DNA of 64,000 nucleotides from Hyphomicrobium sp. (GTDB lineage: Bacteria > Pseudomonadota > Alphaproteobacteria > Rhizobiales > Hyphomicrobiaceae), in contig JANXVY010000073.1 in NCBI GenBank assembly GCA_025351425.1, forward strand, positions 38,065 through 102,064. Direction: 5' to 3'. A program made the position numbers and the translations under genes. The notes under the pieces were generated by a model. The model saw only the letters and a list, made by a program, of their open reading frames with translations, did not search any database and was not told the DNA's origin. Within the stretch, counting starts at the first letter, position 1. Each line of letters starts with the position of its first letter. Shown here piece after piece: positions 35,234-45,149 of the stretch.

Positions 35234-35262
35234 TCCCTCTCCCCGTAAGGACGGGGAGAGCG
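35234..35262. repeat. REP-like palindrome, stem only
   Basis: CCCTCTCCCCGT-AAGG-ACGGGGAGAG directly follows pth. It lacks the GGGTGAGGGGCGG tail of the full element. It could also serve as a transcript end. Confidence 0.7.
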
Positions 35263-35340
35263 ATCGAAATGGTATTCTAGTGCCTATTAAAGTAGTCGCT
35301 CCGCCTACCGCCGCCTGCCCCCTCGACCAGAGAGCCCCCG

Positions 35341-36171
35341 ATGATCCTCCCCGCCATTCCCTTTCCAAAAATCGACCCCGTGGCGTTCGCGCTCGGGCCG
35401 GTGAAGATCCGCTGGTACGGGCTCGCTTACTTGTGCGGCTTGATGCTCGGCTGGCTGTATATCCGCCGGCTGCTGTCGGCGCCCCGCCTATGGGCGGATG
35501 AAAAACCGCCCATGACGCCCGCGATGGCCGACGACCTCTTCAGCTGGGTCGCCGCCGGCGTGATCGTGGGCGGCCGCCTCGGCCACGTAGTGTTCTACGA
35601 GCCCAGTTACTATATCGCCAACCCGCTGCAGATATTCGCGGTCTGGAACGGCGGCATGTCGTTCCACGGCGGCCTGATGGGCACGGGGCTCGCGATGTTT
35701 TGGTTCGCCCGCCGCCACGGCTACCCCGCGCTGAGCGTGATGGATCTGGTCGCTGGCGCCGTGCCGTTCGGCCTGTTCTTCGGCCGCATCGCCAACTTCG
35801 TGAACGGCGAGGTGGTCGGCGCGCCAACTTCGATGCCGTGGGGCATGGTGTTTCCCAATTGGGGACCCGATCCGCGCCATCCGGCCATGCTCTATGAAGC
35901 GGCGACCGAAGGCATCCTGCTATTTCTCCTGCTGCGCTATCTGACGCATGCGCGCGCGGCCTTGCGCCAACCCGGCACGGTGACCGGATGGTTCCTGATC
36001 GGCTATGGAGGGTTCAGGATTTTCTGCGAGCTGTTCAAGTTCGTCGATTACCGGCTGTTCACTCCGGCCCTTCCGATCACCAAGGGGATGGCGTACTCGA
36101 TGCCGATGATCGCGCTCGGCATCGCGTTCCTGGTGTTTGTCCGCCAGCGCTCGGCGAACGTCACAGCCTGA
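35341..36171 (+). CDS. lgt: Prolipoprotein diacylglyceryl transferase
   Basis: A 276-residue inner-membrane enzyme that transfers diacylglycerol from phosphatidylglycerol to the lipobox Cys of prolipoproteins. It has seven hydrophobic segments; family motifs are IRWYGLAYLCGLMLGWLY, GGRLGHVVFYEP, GGMSFHGGLMG, and the Lgt signature GRIANFVNGEVVGAPTSMPWG. YGGFRIFCELFK holds the conserved Arg/Glu. Complete, with ATG 35341. It lies between pth and ychF on the same strand. Confidence 0.96.
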   Translation: MILPAIPFPKIDPVAFALGPVKIRWYGLAYLCGLMLGWLYIRRLLSAPRLWADEKPPMTPAMADDLFSWVAAGVIVGGRLGHVVFYEPSYYIANPLQIFAVWNGGMSFHGGLMGTGLAMFWFARRHGYPALSVMDLVAGAVPFGLFFGRIANFVNGEVVGAPTSMPWGMVFPNWGPDPRHPAMLYEAATEGILLFLLLRYLTHARAALRQPGTVTGWFLIGYGGFRIFCELFKFVDYRLFTPALPITKGMAYSMPMIALGIAFLVFVRQRSANVTA

Positions 36172-36225
36172 CCCGAACACCGATGGCCGGACGCCGGCTT
36201 TCACGAACACATAAGGACACGGACG

Positions 36226-37329
36226 ATGGGCTTTAAATGCGGGATTGTTGGATTGCCGAACGTCGGCAAGTCGACGCTGTTCAACGCGCTGACGCAGACG
36301 GCGCAGGCGGAGGCCGCCAACTATCCATTCTGTACGATCGAGCCCAACGTCGGCGAAGTCGGCGTACCCGACCCGCGCCTTGAAAAGCTGGCAGCCATCG
36401 CGAAATCGGGCCAGATCATCCCGACCCGGCTGACGTTCGTCGATATCGCAGGCCTCGTGCGCGGCGCATCCAAGGGCGAAGGCCTCGGCAACAAGTTCCT
36501 CTCCCACATCCGTGAAGTGGACGCGGTCGCCTACGTGCTGCGCTGCTTCATCGACGATGACATCACCCACGTCGAAAACAAGATCGATCCCTTAGCGGAC
36601 GCCGAAACGGTCGAGACCGAGCTGATGCTCGCCGACCTCGAAAGCCTGGAAAAGCGTTTCTCCGCCAACGAAAAGAAAGCCAAGGGCGGCGACAAAGAAG
36701 CCAAGGCCCTGCTGACGGTCATCGACAAGGTGCTGCCCGCCTTGCGCGAAGGCAAGCCCGCGCGCACGACGCTTGGCCTGATGAGCGAAGACGAAATCCC
36801 CGTGTTCAAGGGCCTTCAGCTGCTGACGTCGAAACCCGTCGTCTACGTGTGCAACGTGGAGGAAGCCTCCGCCGCCAAGGGCAACGCGTTTTCCGACAAG
36901 GTAGCCGAATTCGCAAAGGCGGAAGGCGCGCAAAGCGTCGTCATCTCGGCCAAGATCGAAGCCGAATTTGCCGGCCTCCCCGAAGCCGACCGCCTGGAGT
37001 TCCTGAAGGAAATGGGGCTGGAAGAGCCGGGGCTGAACCGCCTGATCCGGGCCGGCTATTCGATGCTGGACCTCGTGACCTATTTCACCATCGGCCCCAA
37101 GGAAGCGCGCGCCTGGACCATCCCGCGCGGCACCAAAGCCCCGCAGGCCGCAGCCGTGATCCATACCGACTTCGAGAAGGGCTTCATCCGCTCGGAAACC
37201 ATCGGCTGCGACGACTACATTACGTTCAACGGCGAAGCAGGCTGCAAGGACGCCGGCAAGTTCCGCCTGGAAGGCAAGGAATACGTCGTGAAAGACGGCG
37301 ACGTGCTGCACTTCCGCTTCAACACCTGA
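36226..37329 (+). CDS. ychF: Redox-regulated ATPase/GTP-binding protein YchF
   Basis: A 367-residue Obg-family protein. G1 is [13 protein letters not shown]3 is [22 protein letters not shown], and the adenine-specifying NxxE-type G4 appears as CNVEE. The coiled coil follows G3, and the C-terminal TGS domain ends [16 protein letters not shown] ... [12 protein letters not shown]. Length is standard. YchF binds ATP in preference to GTP and associates with ribosomes. The next gene (SnoaL-like) starts 8 bp after its stop. Confidence 0.96.
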   Translation: MGFKCGIVGLPNVGKSTLFNALTQTAQAEAANYPFCTIEPNVGEVGVPDPRLEKLAAIAKSGQIIPTRLTFVDIAGLVRGASKGEGLGNKFLSHIREVDAVAYVLRCFIDDDITHVENKIDPLADAETVETELMLADLESLEKRFSANEKKAKGGDKEAKALLTVIDKVLPALREGKPARTTLGLMSEDEIPVFKGLQLLTSKPVVYVCNVEEASAAKGNAFSDKVAEFAKAEGAQSVVISAKIEAEFAGLPEADRLEFLKEMGLEEPGLNRLIRAGYSMLDLVTYFTIGPKEARAWTIPRGTKAPQAAAVIHTDFEKGFIRSETIGCDDYITFNGEAGCKDAGKFRLEGKEYVVKDGDVLHFRFNT

Positions 37330-37336
37330 AAACGGA

Positions 37337-37765
37337 GTGGACATCACCGTGCCGGCAAGCGCCCCCCGGACTGTCGTCGAGACGTTCGCCCGCTACTGGT
37401 CGGTACAGGACGTGCAGTTGGCATGCTCGGTGCTTGCCGACGACTGCGTGCTGACGATGAACATCGCCGAAACGCTGCTGCCGTTTGCCGGCGAAAAGTG
37501 CGGCCGCGAGGCGATCGAGGCGGCACTGCACACGATCCTCGCCGAGTGGGACTATATCCGCTTCGAGTTCACGATTGTGAGCATCAACGGTTCGCTGGCC
37601 CGCTGCAAGATCGCCTATGTCTATCGCCACCGCCGCTCCGGCGCCGACCTGCCCGGCACATCGCGGCTCAACATCGCCGTTGGTGACGGTTGCATCACCC
37701 GCATCGACGAATATCACGATGCAGCCATGGTCGAGGCCTTCATGCGATCCCTCGCGCGCCACTGA
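37337..37765 (+). CDS. SnoaL/NTF2-like protein
   Basis: A 142-residue cone-shaped fold protein: TFARYWSVQDVQLACSVLADDCVLTMN, then CGREAIEAALHTILAEWDY and a beta sheet ending DEYHDAAMVEAFM, the SnoaL-like pattern. GTG 37337 is the start, with ACGGA a few bases upstream and only 7 bp after the ychF stop, so it is co-transcribed. Ligand or enzymatic role unknown. Confidence 0.75.
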   Translation: MDITVPASAPRTVVETFARYWSVQDVQLACSVLADDCVLTMNIAETLLPFAGEKCGREAIEAALHTILAEWDYIRFEFTIVSINGSLARCKIAYVYRHRRSGADLPGTSRLNIAVGDGCITRIDEYHDAAMVEAFMRSLARH

Positions 37766-37784
37766 TGGGGCGCTTATTCGACGC

Positions 37785-38120
37785 TTATTCGACGCCGATG
37801 CGTACCCGCTGCAAGCCAGAAAAGCCCAGCGCCCGCGCCGCCGCCGGCGACACGTCGATGATGCGGCCGCGCACGAACGGCCCGCGGTCGATGATGGTCA
37901 CGACCGCCGTGCGGCCATTGGCGAGATTTTCGACCCGCACACGCGTGCCGAACGGCAAGTGGCGGTGCGCGGCGACGAATTCGCTCGGACGTGCCGAACG
38001 GCCGCTGGCGGTTTGCCCGGTCGCCGAATACTGCGACGCGATGCCGGTTTCGGCGGACGCAGGGCCGGCAAGCGCACAAGGGATGATGAGGGCAGCAAGG
38101 GCGAGGCGTGGAAGATGCAT
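37785..38120 (-). CDS. rlpA: RlpA-like septal ring/DPBB protein
   Basis: A 111-residue exported protein with signal peptide (LALAALIIPCALAGPASAE) and one double-psi beta-barrel: GIASQYSATGQTASGRSARPSEFVAAHRHLPFGTRVRV, then TVVTIIDRGPFVRGRIIDVSPAAARALGF. The catalytic Asp of lytic transglycosylase-type RlpA is in IDRGPF. No SPOR domain follows, unlike E. coli RlpA, so this is a short version. The Asn/Gly loop is intact. Convergent with the SnoaL gene. Confidence 0.88.
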   Translation of the reverse strand: MHLPRLALAALIIPCALAGPASAETGIASQYSATGQTASGRSARPSEFVAAHRHLPFGTRVRVENLANGRTAVVTIIDRGPFVRGRIIDVSPAAARALGFSGLQRVRIGVE

Positions 38121-38259
38121 GATGGCCTATGTGATTGAGTTGGCAGCGGTCCCGCTGACAACGGCCATATGCACAAAGTCGTTCCTCACCGGGTCAACAG
38201 CCTTGATTTTTCGTTAACGGCGGGTTCGTTAACGCCGGCCTGCTCCGCCGCCGACCTTC

Positions 38260-38512
38260 ACGCGGCGCAGCCGCGTCGGAACGAAGCCAGCAGCACCGAC
38301 CCATTCCCACGTCAAGCGGCGCAGCCGCTTCGGGAGCGCCCACGCGGAGCGTGGCTCCGCCACGGCGCGACCCGCACCGAGAACGCCCCCACTTCACGCG
38401 GCAAAGCCGCGTCGGAACGAAGCCAGCAGCACCGACCCATTCCCACGTCAAGCAGCGCAGCCGCTTCGGGAGCGCCCCCACTTCACGCGGCAAAGCCGCG
38501 TTGGGAGCAAGG
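38260..38512. repeat. Imperfect tandem array of about 85-bp palindrome-rich repeats
   Basis: The unit begins CACGCGGCGCAGCCGCGTCG and contains GAACGAAGCCAGCAGCACCG and then AGCGGCGCAGCCGCTTCGGG. Copy 1 is 38260-38343, copy 2 is 38395-38479 and differs at few positions, and a truncated copy 3 starts at 38483. Each unit holds two GC-rich hairpins (CGCGGCxxAGCCGCG and AGCGGCxxAGCCGCT). It lies within the 766-bp gap between rlpA and the next minus-strand gene; I see no protein-coding frame there. Confidence 0.8.
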
Positions 38513-38832
38513 CGACCCGCGCACGGTTGCGCGCCCCCTGCGGAGCGCGACGAGCGCGTGAGCAGGAATAAAGTGCCGCGAAGGCCGTCGGAGCAATGAG
38601 CCCGCGTGGTCCCTACATGGTAGGTGGGCACCGTGTGTCGAAAACCACGGCTTAAGACAGGGACAGCACCCTAGCGGATCTTATAGGCCCCCGGGTCATA
38701 TGTGCTCCTAACGCACCCCGCAGCATCTTCAACGTAGGCGTTCGCCACGGCAATTCCAAGGTGCAATGGGCAAGTAGCGTTGCTTATCCGGTGTTTTATT
38801 GGGCCCCCCGCCAGGGAACGCCGGACGCAAAG

Positions 38833-38861
38833 GAGGGGAAGGCTCAGCGAGCCTCCCCCTC
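38833..38861 (-). terminator. Possible terminator hairpin of the 128-residue exported protein gene
   Basis: GAGGGGAAGGCT ... AGCCTCCCCCTC forms a GC-rich stem just beyond the minus-strand gene's stop codon (38887). A U-run is weak, so termination here is only likely. Confidence 0.5.
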
Positions 38862-38886
38862 GGGCACGACGGACCGGACGACCAGC

Positions 38887-39273
38887 TTACTTGACGGCTT
38901 CGGCCGTCTGTTCGAGCGGACGCAGCGTCATCAGCTTGGTCGAGATGGCGCACGAAACTTCGAGCGCGCGGCCATCCGCAGTGTAGACGTGCGACGTAGT
39001 GCCGGCTTTGATGGGCACGTTCATGCGGGTCGATGGGCCGGTAACGTGACCATCGGCATCCGGCAGGTCGGCCGACATGACGGTCAGATCGCACACGCGA
39101 TCATTCGCGAGGTAATAGGCGGCGATTTTCTTGGAACCGACGTCAAGCGAGATGCCGCGGGCGGGTTTGAAGACCAGGGTGTTTGACGTTTCGGCATGAG
39201 CGCCGAAGGTCGCGATGCCAAGGGTGATGGCAGTCGCAAGCACAAGTGCGAGAGGCTTCGAGATCGTGACCAT
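38887..39273 (-). CDS. Small exported protein, hypothetical
   Basis: A 128-residue protein with a clear signal peptide (LALVLATAITLGIATFGAHA) and a mature beta-rich part (SNTLVFKPARGISLDVGSKK, GTTSHVYTADGRALEVSCAI) with two cysteines that may form a disulphide. I do not recognise the family. ATG 39273 has AGGAGA about 10 bases upstream. Confidence 0.75.
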   Translation of the reverse strand: MVTISKPLALVLATAITLGIATFGAHAETSNTLVFKPARGISLDVGSKKIAAYYLANDRVCDLTVMSADLPDADGHVTGPSTRMNVPIKAGTTSHVYTADGRALEVSCAISTKLMTLRPLEQTAEAVK

Positions 39274-39876
39274 GAGGGGTCTCCTATCGTGAAAGCTGGC
39301 CCAGTGCCGGGGGCCGGGATGGCGGCACGGACGAGCCGTTGCCGTTGGACTGAGGCGTATGTAACCCCATGACAGGACAACGAAAATCCATAAGTTTGCA
39401 GCGCAGCAATGCGCCTGCTGCAGCGCGAAGCGGTCACAGCCCATGCGGGTAGGTAGGGGCGGAACCGTGCGACGTCCGCAATCGCCCTGCAGACGGCCCA
39501 CATAGCAGGCACCGACACGAAACCCCCACCCCGTTAACCTACCCGGCGCGTCCCCCTGCCGGCCGTTTAGCGCCCGATGGACACTCGTCTCGCACCACAT
39601 CGGTGGACACTTTGGGGCAAACTGCGGACTTATGCGGTCAGGGCGATGAGGGCACATTGCGCGACGCACGAATCCCCTCTCCCCGTTCTTCACGGGGAGG
39701 GGGTCAGGGTGAGGGGCGGCCACACGCGCAACGCAACGTGATGGGCCAAGACCGGCAGTCACTCATTTGCGCGAGAGACCAACACTTTGTGGTTGCTGCC
39801 TGTGCCGACAGCGGACGCTCACATCGCTGCGGAATTGCCAGATAGGAAGTGGGTATCCGATCTAGCGCTAAGGCGC
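39274..39876. other. Intergenic region holding one REP-like element
   Basis: This roughly 600-bp stretch separates two minus-strand genes. It holds a REP-like palindrome at 39673-39720 (listed separately). I see no further gene, hairpin or operator. Open frames within it look non-coding. Confidence 0.45.
39673..39720. repeat. REP-like palindrome, single full-length copy
   Basis: CCCCTCTCCCCGTTCTTCACGGGGAGGGGG is followed by the tail TCAGGGTGAGGGGCGG, identical in layout to the copy at 1555-1599. Confidence 0.85.
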
Positions 39877-40290
39877 CTATCGAAGACGCCCCAATAGGGC
39901 TCTCATGTCACCCACCCATTTGGGCCCTTCAGTGTCGGCGAGCTTCCCCTCATGCCAAAGATCGCGAAGTTCCGAGTTTGCCATAACGCGTTCAATTGCG
40001 AGTGCAGCGGCGGCTACGTGAGCTGCGGGGGCAAGCTTACTCTTCTGCTTCAGAAAGGCACTCTGAGCAGCCTGAGATAGCTGTGCCACATCTCCATGGT
40101 GTGCCGCCGCTACTATTTCAGCTGCGGCAATTGCGGCCGAAGCTTCAGGCGCCTCAAGGTATTCTTCTCGCGAAAGCTTGGTCACTCGGTTCAGCGCGGA
40201 ACTGATGGCCCACTCACCTTGCAAGTCAAACTCATTGACCCAGTCGGCGGCATCGTCATTTTCAAAGCTTCCACGTCCCCAGGCACCCAT
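39877..40290 (-). CDS. DUF4259 domain protein
   Basis: A 137-residue soluble protein that opens with the DUF4259 signature MGAWGRGSFENDDAADWVNEF and continues as Ala-rich helices. ATG 40290 fits the family start. Function unknown. It is divergent from purL, with 175 bp between. Confidence 0.82.
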   Translation of the reverse strand: MGAWGRGSFENDDAADWVNEFDLQGEWAISSALNRVTKLSREEYLEAPEASAAIAAAEIVAAAHHGDVAQLSQAAQSAFLKQKSKLAPAAHVAAAALAIERVMANSELRDLWHEGKLADTEGPKWVGDMRALLGRLR

Positions 40291-40465
40291 GCGTCTCCCC
40301 CAGATCAGCTGATCAATCAACGGATGCTCTGATCATAACCGGACCTGACACGACAACTCAAGATCAGCTAACGCCCTGTTCTGCTCCGCACGACCCCTGG
40401 CGACATTGGCGGGTTGGGGGGTATAAGGGCCACAGAATCTCATCAGCCAAGGCCAGCCGTCACCG

Positions 40466-42679
40466 ATGAACGCTCCCGTCACCACAGCTCCCGCCGCCAT
40501 CACGCCCGAAATCATTGCGCAGCATGGCCTGAAGCCCGACGAGTATCAGCGCCTGCTGAAAATCCTCGGCCGCACGCCCTCGATGACCGAACTCGGCATC
40601 TTTTCCGTGATGTGGAGCGAGCACTGCTCGTATAAGTCCTCGCGGGTGTGGCTGCGCACGCTGCCGACGAGCGGCCCGCAGGTGATCCAGGGTCCCGGCG
40701 AGAACGCGGGCGTGGTTGACCTGGGCGATGGCGACTGCGTGGTCTTCAAAATGGAGAGCCACAATCACCCCTCCTACATCGAGCCCTATCAGGGCGCGGC
40801 AACCGGCGTCGGCGGCATCATGCGCGACGTGTTCACAATGGGCGCACGCCCGGTTGCAAACCTGAACGCGCTGCGCTTTGGCGCCCCCGGACACGAAAAG
40901 ACCCGCCACCTGGTGTCGGGCGTGGTGTCGGGCATCGGCGGCTATGGCAATTGCGTGGGCGTGCCGACGGTCGGCGGGGAAACCAATTTCGACGCCGGCT
41001 ACAACAACAACATCCTCGTCAACGCCATGTGCGTCGGGCTCGCGCGGACCGACAAGATCTTCTATTCGGCGGCCAAGGGCGTCGGCCTGCCGGTGATCCA
41101 CGTCGGCTCGAAAACCGGCAGAGATGGCATTCACGGCGCGACCATGGCGTCGGCCGAGTTCGACGAGAAATCGGCAGAGAAGCGCCCGACGGTGCAGGTC
41201 GGCGACCCGTTCACGGAAAAGCTGCTGATCGAGGCGTGCCTCGAGTTGATGGCAACCGACATGATCATCGCCATCCAGGACATGGGCGCGGCGGGCCTGA
41301 CCTCGTCGACGTCCGAAATGGCCGACAAGGGCGGCGTCGGCATCGAGCTCAACATGGACCTCGTGCCCCAACGCGAAACCGGCATGACAGCCTATGAAAT
41401 GATGCTCTCCGAGAGCCAGGAGCGGATGCTGGTGATCCTGAAGCCGGGCCGCGAAGCGGAGGCGCAGGCGATTTTCGTCAAGTGGGGTCTCGATTTCGCG
41501 GTCATCGGCAAGACGACCGATACCGGCCGCATGATCATCACCCACAAGGGCGTGGTCGAAGCCGATATTCCGGTCGCGACGCTCGCCGATTCGGCCCCGC
41601 TTTATGAGCGCCCCTGGTATCCGTGCGTATCGCCCAAGGTCATTCTCCCCGAATGGGTCGCAGCCCCGGGTTCGATCCTGGGCGCGCTGAAGACGATGAT
41701 GGGCGGCCCCGAACTGTGCTCGCGCGCCTGGATCTGGCAGCAGTACGACCACATGGTGATGGGCGACACCATCCAGCGCCCCGGTGGCGACGCCGCGATC
41801 GTGCGCGTCCACGGCACGAGGAAGGGCATCGCCGCGACGTGCGACGTGACGCCCCGCTACGTGCTCGCCGACCCCGAAATGGGCACCAAGCAGGCCGTGG
41901 TCGAAACGTGGCGCAACCTGTGCGCAGTGGGCGCCGATCCGCTGGCGATCACCGACAATATGAACTTTGCCAACCCCGAACGCCCCGAAATCATGGGCCA
42001 GTTCGTAGCGAGCGTGAAAGGCATGAGCGAAGCCTGCCGCGCACTCGACTATCCCGTCGTGTCCGGCAACGTGTCGCTCTACAACGAAACCAACGGCGTC
42101 GGCATCCCGCCCACGCCCGCGATCGGCGGCGTCGGCCTGGTGCCGGACGTATCCAAGACCGCGGATTTGAAACTCAACCGCACGGGCGATCTGCTGATCC
42201 TGGTCGGCCGCGAGCAAGGCTGGCTCGGCCAGTCGCTGTATCAGTCGATCATTGCAGGCAAGCTCGAAGGCGCGCCGCCCGCAGTGGACTTGGCCGACGA
42301 GATCAAGGCCGGCCGCCTGGTGCGCGCACTGATCCGCCAGGGACTCGTATCCGCCGTTCACGACTGTTCGGACGGCGGCTTGCTCGTGACGGTCGCGGAA
42401 ATGGCGCTCGGCGGCAATATCGGCGTCGAACTGTTCCCCTACGAAGGCAAGCTGCCCGCCCACGCGATCTGGTTCGGCGAGGATCAGGGCCGCTACGTGC
42501 TTTCCGTCGCGCCCGAACGCGCCGAAGACGTGCTGGAACGCGCCCGGCTACTGGCCTTGCCCGCCCGCATCATCGGCCGCGTGGGTGGCGATTGCGTCGC
42601 GCTGAAGGGCGAACCGCCGTTACAGCTCTCCGACCTCCGTACAACCCACGAAGGCTGGTTCCCCAAGTTCATGGGGTAG
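40466..42679 (+). CDS. purL: Phosphoribosylformylglycinamidine synthase subunit PurL
   Basis: A 737-residue small-type PurL, the synthetase subunit of the PurSQL complex in purine synthesis. Motifs: [15 protein letters not shown] (with the conserved His), [40 protein letters not shown], and C-terminal [16 protein letters not shown]. Length is normal for the three-subunit type. purS and purQ are not in the window, so they lie elsewhere. A RIME-like element begins about 18 bp after the stop. Confidence 0.97.
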   Translation: MNAPVTTAPAAITPEIIAQHGLKPDEYQRLLKILGRTPSMTELGIFSVMWSEHCSYKSSRVWLRTLPTSGPQVIQGPGENAGVVDLGDGDCVVFKMESHNHPSYIEPYQGAATGVGGIMRDVFTMGARPVANLNALRFGAPGHEKTRHLVSGVVSGIGGYGNCVGVPTVGGETNFDAGYNNNILVNAMCVGLARTDKIFYSAAKGVGLPVIHVGSKTGRDGIHGATMASAEFDEKSAEKRPTVQVGDPFTEKLLIEACLELMATDMIIAIQDMGAAGLTSSTSEMADKGGVGIELNMDLVPQRETGMTAYEMMLSESQERMLVILKPGREAEAQAIFVKWGLDFAVIGKTTDTGRMIITHKGVVEADIPVATLADSAPLYERPWYPCVSPKVILPEWVAAPGSILGALKTMMGGPELCSRAWIWQQYDHMVMGDTIQRPGGDAAIVRVHGTRKGIAATCDVTPRYVLADPEMGTKQAVVETWRNLCAVGADPLAITDNMNFANPERPEIMGQFVASVKGMSEACRALDYPVVSGNVSLYNETNGVGIPPTPAIGGVGLVPDVSKTADLKLNRTGDLLILVGREQGWLGQSLYQSIIAGKLEGAPPAVDLADEIKAGRLVRALIRQGLVSAVHDCSDGGLLVTVAEMALGGNIGVELFPYEGKLPAHAIWFGEDQGRYVLSVAPERAEDVLERARLLALPARIIGRVGGDCVALKGEPPLQLSDLRTTHEGWFPKFMG

Positions 42680-42696
42680 GGGTGAGACGACCGCGC

Positions 42697-42902
42697 CTAG
42701 AGCATTTTCCGACGAAGCCGGATACCGGTTCGTCGTCGACGGCGAAGCCTCGCTCCATGAAGACGGCGAAGCCTCGCTCCATGAAGACGGCGAAGCCTCG
42801 CTCCATGAAGACGGCGAAGCCTCGCTCCATGAAGACGAAAATGCGACCAAATCAAAAACCTAGAGTGCGCATCCGATTCCGTAGGATCGGAAAGCGCTCT
42901 AG
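42697..42902. repeat. RIME-like element (copy B) carrying a 24-bp tandem repeat
   Basis: Left border CTAGAGCATTTTCCGACGAAG and right border GATCGGAAAGCGCTCTAG match the other copies. Where other copies read CGTCGCAGAAAATGCG, this copy has four perfect units of GACGGCGAAGCCTCGCTCC-type 24-mers at 42738-42833 before resuming GACGAAAATGCGACCAAATC. The right CTAG contains the zapA stop codon (42899-42901). Confidence 0.85.
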
Positions 42903-43195
42903 CCTTTGCGTGCGCGGGGGACGGACATGTTGGCGGCTTGCTGGACGGATTTCATGGGCGGTGCAGCAGAATCCACGTGGGCTTCCGCGTTCATGCGCGC
43001 ATCAAACAACTCATCGGCGATCATCAGCGCGGCCATGACGAGCATGCGGTCGTCGCCGGGGCGGCCCGCGCCGTGACCGAGGCTGTCGAGCTTCGCCCGT
43101 AGGTATTCGCCAAGCGCCAGAATTCGCGCCTCCTCTCCGTCGCCGCACACGAAGCGATAGCTCTTGCCGTTGAGAGGAATTGCGACCTGGCCCAT
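42899..43195 (-). CDS. zapA: Cell division protein ZapA
   Basis: A 98-residue ZapA homologue that bundles FtsZ filaments at the division ring. The N-terminal GQVAIPLNGKSYRFVCGDGEEARILALGEYL fits the ZapA globular domain, with RMLVMAALMIADEL leading into the C-terminal helix. Its stop codon TAG lies in the terminal CTAG of the RIME-like element. It is downstream of a DUF4164 gene, its usual neighbour in Hyphomicrobiales, after 11 bp. Confidence 0.9.
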   Translation of the reverse strand: MGQVAIPLNGKSYRFVCGDGEEARILALGEYLRAKLDSLGHGAGRPGDDRMLVMAALMIADELFDARMNAEAHVDSAAPPMKSVQQAANMSVPRARKG

Positions 43196-43206
43196 GATTT
43201 TATCCC

Positions 43207-43521
43207 TCAGGACTTCTCCTCGAGCGCACTCGACAGGCTGCCGATCACCCAATCGATTCGGTCGACGGCCTCTTTGCGGGCTTTTTCCAGCGCCACAATC
43301 TGCTCCTTCGCAGCAGCAAGCTCGGCAGCCATCCGGTCGCGCTCGCAGCGCATCTGCTCGACGCTGGCCTCGAGCCGCTCGACGCTCGTCTCGAGTGCAT
43401 TGGACGCAGGCCTGCTGCCAACCTTGGGAACCGCGGGTCGCGGGACCGGCTGCGGCAATCCCCTGCCTGGTCGTCGTGGTTTGGTCATGTTCTGTCCGGC
43501 CATGCTATTCGAGTGCCTCAT
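43207..43521 (-). CDS. DUF4164 coiled-coil protein
   Basis: A 104-residue protein with a basic Pro-rich N-terminus and a coiled coil from about residue 42 (ALETSVERLEASVEQMRCERDRMAAELAAAKEQIVALEKA). Its position directly before zapA matches DUF4164 proteins, which are presumed partners in division. The start is uncertain among ATG 43521, 43503 and 43488. Confidence 0.8.
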   Translation of the reverse strand: MRHSNSMAGQNMTKPRRPGRGLPQPVPRPAVPKVGSRPASNALETSVERLEASVEQMRCERDRMAAELAAAKEQIVALEKARKEAVDRIDWVIGSLSSALEEKS

Positions 43522-43820
43522 GCAATTCAGGTATGACGGCCGAATCCATCGCCGGAAACAGACTAGAGGCCACCATCAAAAGCCGTCAATGCATGCGGCA
43601 CGATCTGCCGCAGCATGTTCTGGACAACTATTGCGACACTTTAAGTACAGTCTGGATGACGGATTGACAGACAAAGGGCTGATTCCGTTAATGCGCGCGG
43701 AATGCCGTGGGGGCAAAGGACACAACCGGGACGCACCGGTTTGAGCGCCTTTGTGGTAAGGGCACCACAACATCTCAACTCGATCATCGAGTGAACAACC
43801 ACAAGACTGGAGACATTGGA

Positions 43821-44834
43821 ATGACCGTGAACGTCGCGATCTCGGGCTTTGGGCGCATTGGCCGCAACGTGCTGCGCGCGCTCGCCGAAGCCAAACGGAC
43901 CGACGTCAAGGTCGTCGCCATCAACGATCTGGCGTCCCCCAAGGACAACGCGCACCTGTTCAAATACGATAGCGTGCACGGCACGTTCCAGGGCGACGTG
44001 AAGGTCGAAGGCGACACGATCGACGTCGGCCTCGGCTATCCCATCAAGGCGCTGGCCGAAAAAGACCCCAAGAAGCTGCCGTGGAAAGAACTCGGCGTCG
44101 ACATCGTGATGGAATGCACGGGCATCTTCACCGACAAGGACAAGGCGCAGGTTCATTTGGACGCCGGCGCCAAGCGCGTGCTGGTTTCCGCCCCCTCGAA
44201 GGGCGCGGATTTGACCGTCGTCTACGGCGTCAATCACCACAAATTGACAAAAGAGCATCTGGTTGTATCGAACGCCTCATGCACAACCAACTGCTTAGCC
44301 CCCGTCGCCAAGGTGCTGAATGACCTGTGTGGCATTCAGGCCGGTTTCATGACGACGATCCACGCCTACACCAACGACCAGCGCATCCTCGATCAGGTTC
44401 ACAAGGACATGCGCCGCGCCCGCGCCGCCGCCCAGTCGATGATCCCGACCACGACCGGCGCCGCCGCTGCCGTTGGCCTCGTGCTGCCCGAACTGAAAGG
44501 CAAGCTCGACGGCACCTCGATCCGCGTGCCGACGCCGAACGTCTCGGTGGTGGACTTGTGCTTCATCCCGGGTCGCGAAACGACGGCGGCCGAGGTGAAT
44601 GCCGCTCTGAAGCACGCCGCCGAGACCGGCCCGCTGAAGGGCATCTTGAGCTACGTGACGGAAGAGCTGGTGTCGATCGACTTCAACCATTCGCCCTATT
44701 CGTCGAACTTCGACGCGACCCAGACCGCTATTGTCGACGGCAAGATGGTGCGTATCCTGACTTGGTATGACAACGAGTGGGGCTTCTCGAACCGCATGAT
44801 CGACACGGCGGTGGCGATGGGCAAGTTGATCTAG
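43821..44834 (+). CDS. gap: Glyceraldehyde-3-phosphate dehydrogenase (type I)
   Basis: A 337-residue glycolytic/gluconeogenic enzyme. NAD-binding [18 protein letters not shown], the Asp in [17 protein letters not shown] that favours NAD over NADP, the catalytic [12 protein letters not shown] with the active Cys, and the terminal [14 protein letters not shown] are all present. ATG 43821 follows GGAGA. The TAG stop at 44832-44834 is formed by the CTAG border of a RIME-like element. Normally pgk follows; here it does not. Confidence 0.97.
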   Translation: MTVNVAISGFGRIGRNVLRALAEAKRTDVKVVAINDLASPKDNAHLFKYDSVHGTFQGDVKVEGDTIDVGLGYPIKALAEKDPKKLPWKELGVDIVMECTGIFTDKDKAQVHLDAGAKRVLVSAPSKGADLTVVYGVNHHKLTKEHLVVSNASCTTNCLAPVAKVLNDLCGIQAGFMTTIHAYTNDQRILDQVHKDMRRARAAAQSMIPTTTGAAAAVGLVLPELKGKLDGTSIRVPTPNVSVVDLCFIPGRETTAAEVNAALKHAAETGPLKGILSYVTEELVSIDFNHSPYSSNFDATQTAIVDGKMVRILTWYDNEWGFSNRMIDTAVAMGKLI

Positions 44835-44936
44835 AGCATTTTCCGACGAAGTGGATACCGGATGGTCGCAGAAAATGCGGCAAAATCAAGAACCTAGAGC
44901 AAAATTCTGATTCAGTAGGATCGGAATTTGCCCTAG
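44831..44936. repeat. RIME-like element (copy C)
   Basis: Left border CTAGAGCATTTTCCGACGAAG, then the palindrome partner GCAGAAAATGCGGCAAAATC, the internal CTAGAGCAAAATTC, and the partner GAATTTGCCCTAG. The left border provides the gap stop codon. Confidence 0.88.
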
Positions 44937-44959
44937 GCACAACCTGCAGGCAGGAACCG

Positions 44960-45133
44960 ATGTTTCAAGACACCACGCTACGCACCATCCTGGGCGGGAT
45001 CATGCTGGCGCTCGGCCTGTGGTTCCTGTCGGGGTACGCGCCCGAGCTGGGCACGCCGCACAACACCAAGCTCGCCGGCTGGCTGTCGATCGCCGTCGGC
45101 GTGTGGCTCATACCGTTTCTGAAAAGCCGATAA
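44960..45133 (+). CDS. Small two-TM membrane protein
   Basis: A 57-residue protein with two hydrophobic segments (LGGIMLALGLWFLSGYAP and LAGWLSIAVGVWLIPFL) separated by a short polar turn. ATG 44960 follows AGGAAC. It sits between gap and fba, where pgk is normally found. No function is known to me. Confidence 0.6.
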   Translation: MFQDTTLRTILGGIMLALGLWFLSGYAPELGTPHNTKLAGWLSIAVGVWLIPFLKSR

Positions 45134-45149
45134 CTAAGACCAACGTCTC

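Noticed and set aside
38194..38631. Protein-coding frames on both strands over the repeat array
   Set aside because: The open frames come from repeated GC-rich palindromes; the translations have no domain and the repeat units are not kept in a single coding frame with conserved residues.
40460..42463. A 667-codon minus-strand frame opposite purL
   Set aside because: Composition (His/Arg/Asp-rich) is that of a shadow; purL has all family motifs.
42738..42833. A CRISPR-like array
   Set aside because: The 24-bp units are directly adjacent without spacers, and no cas gene is near.
42620..42850. A repeat-encoded small protein (WSEASPSS on one strand, MKTAKPRS on the other)
   Set aside because: The frame is an artefact of the 24-bp tandem repeat inside a RIME-like element; no start signal and no other content.
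43522..43820. 6S RNA gene near zapA
   Set aside because: zapA-linked 6S RNA normally lies downstream of zapA; here purL is convergent there, and the upstream gap has no long open hairpin that I can see.
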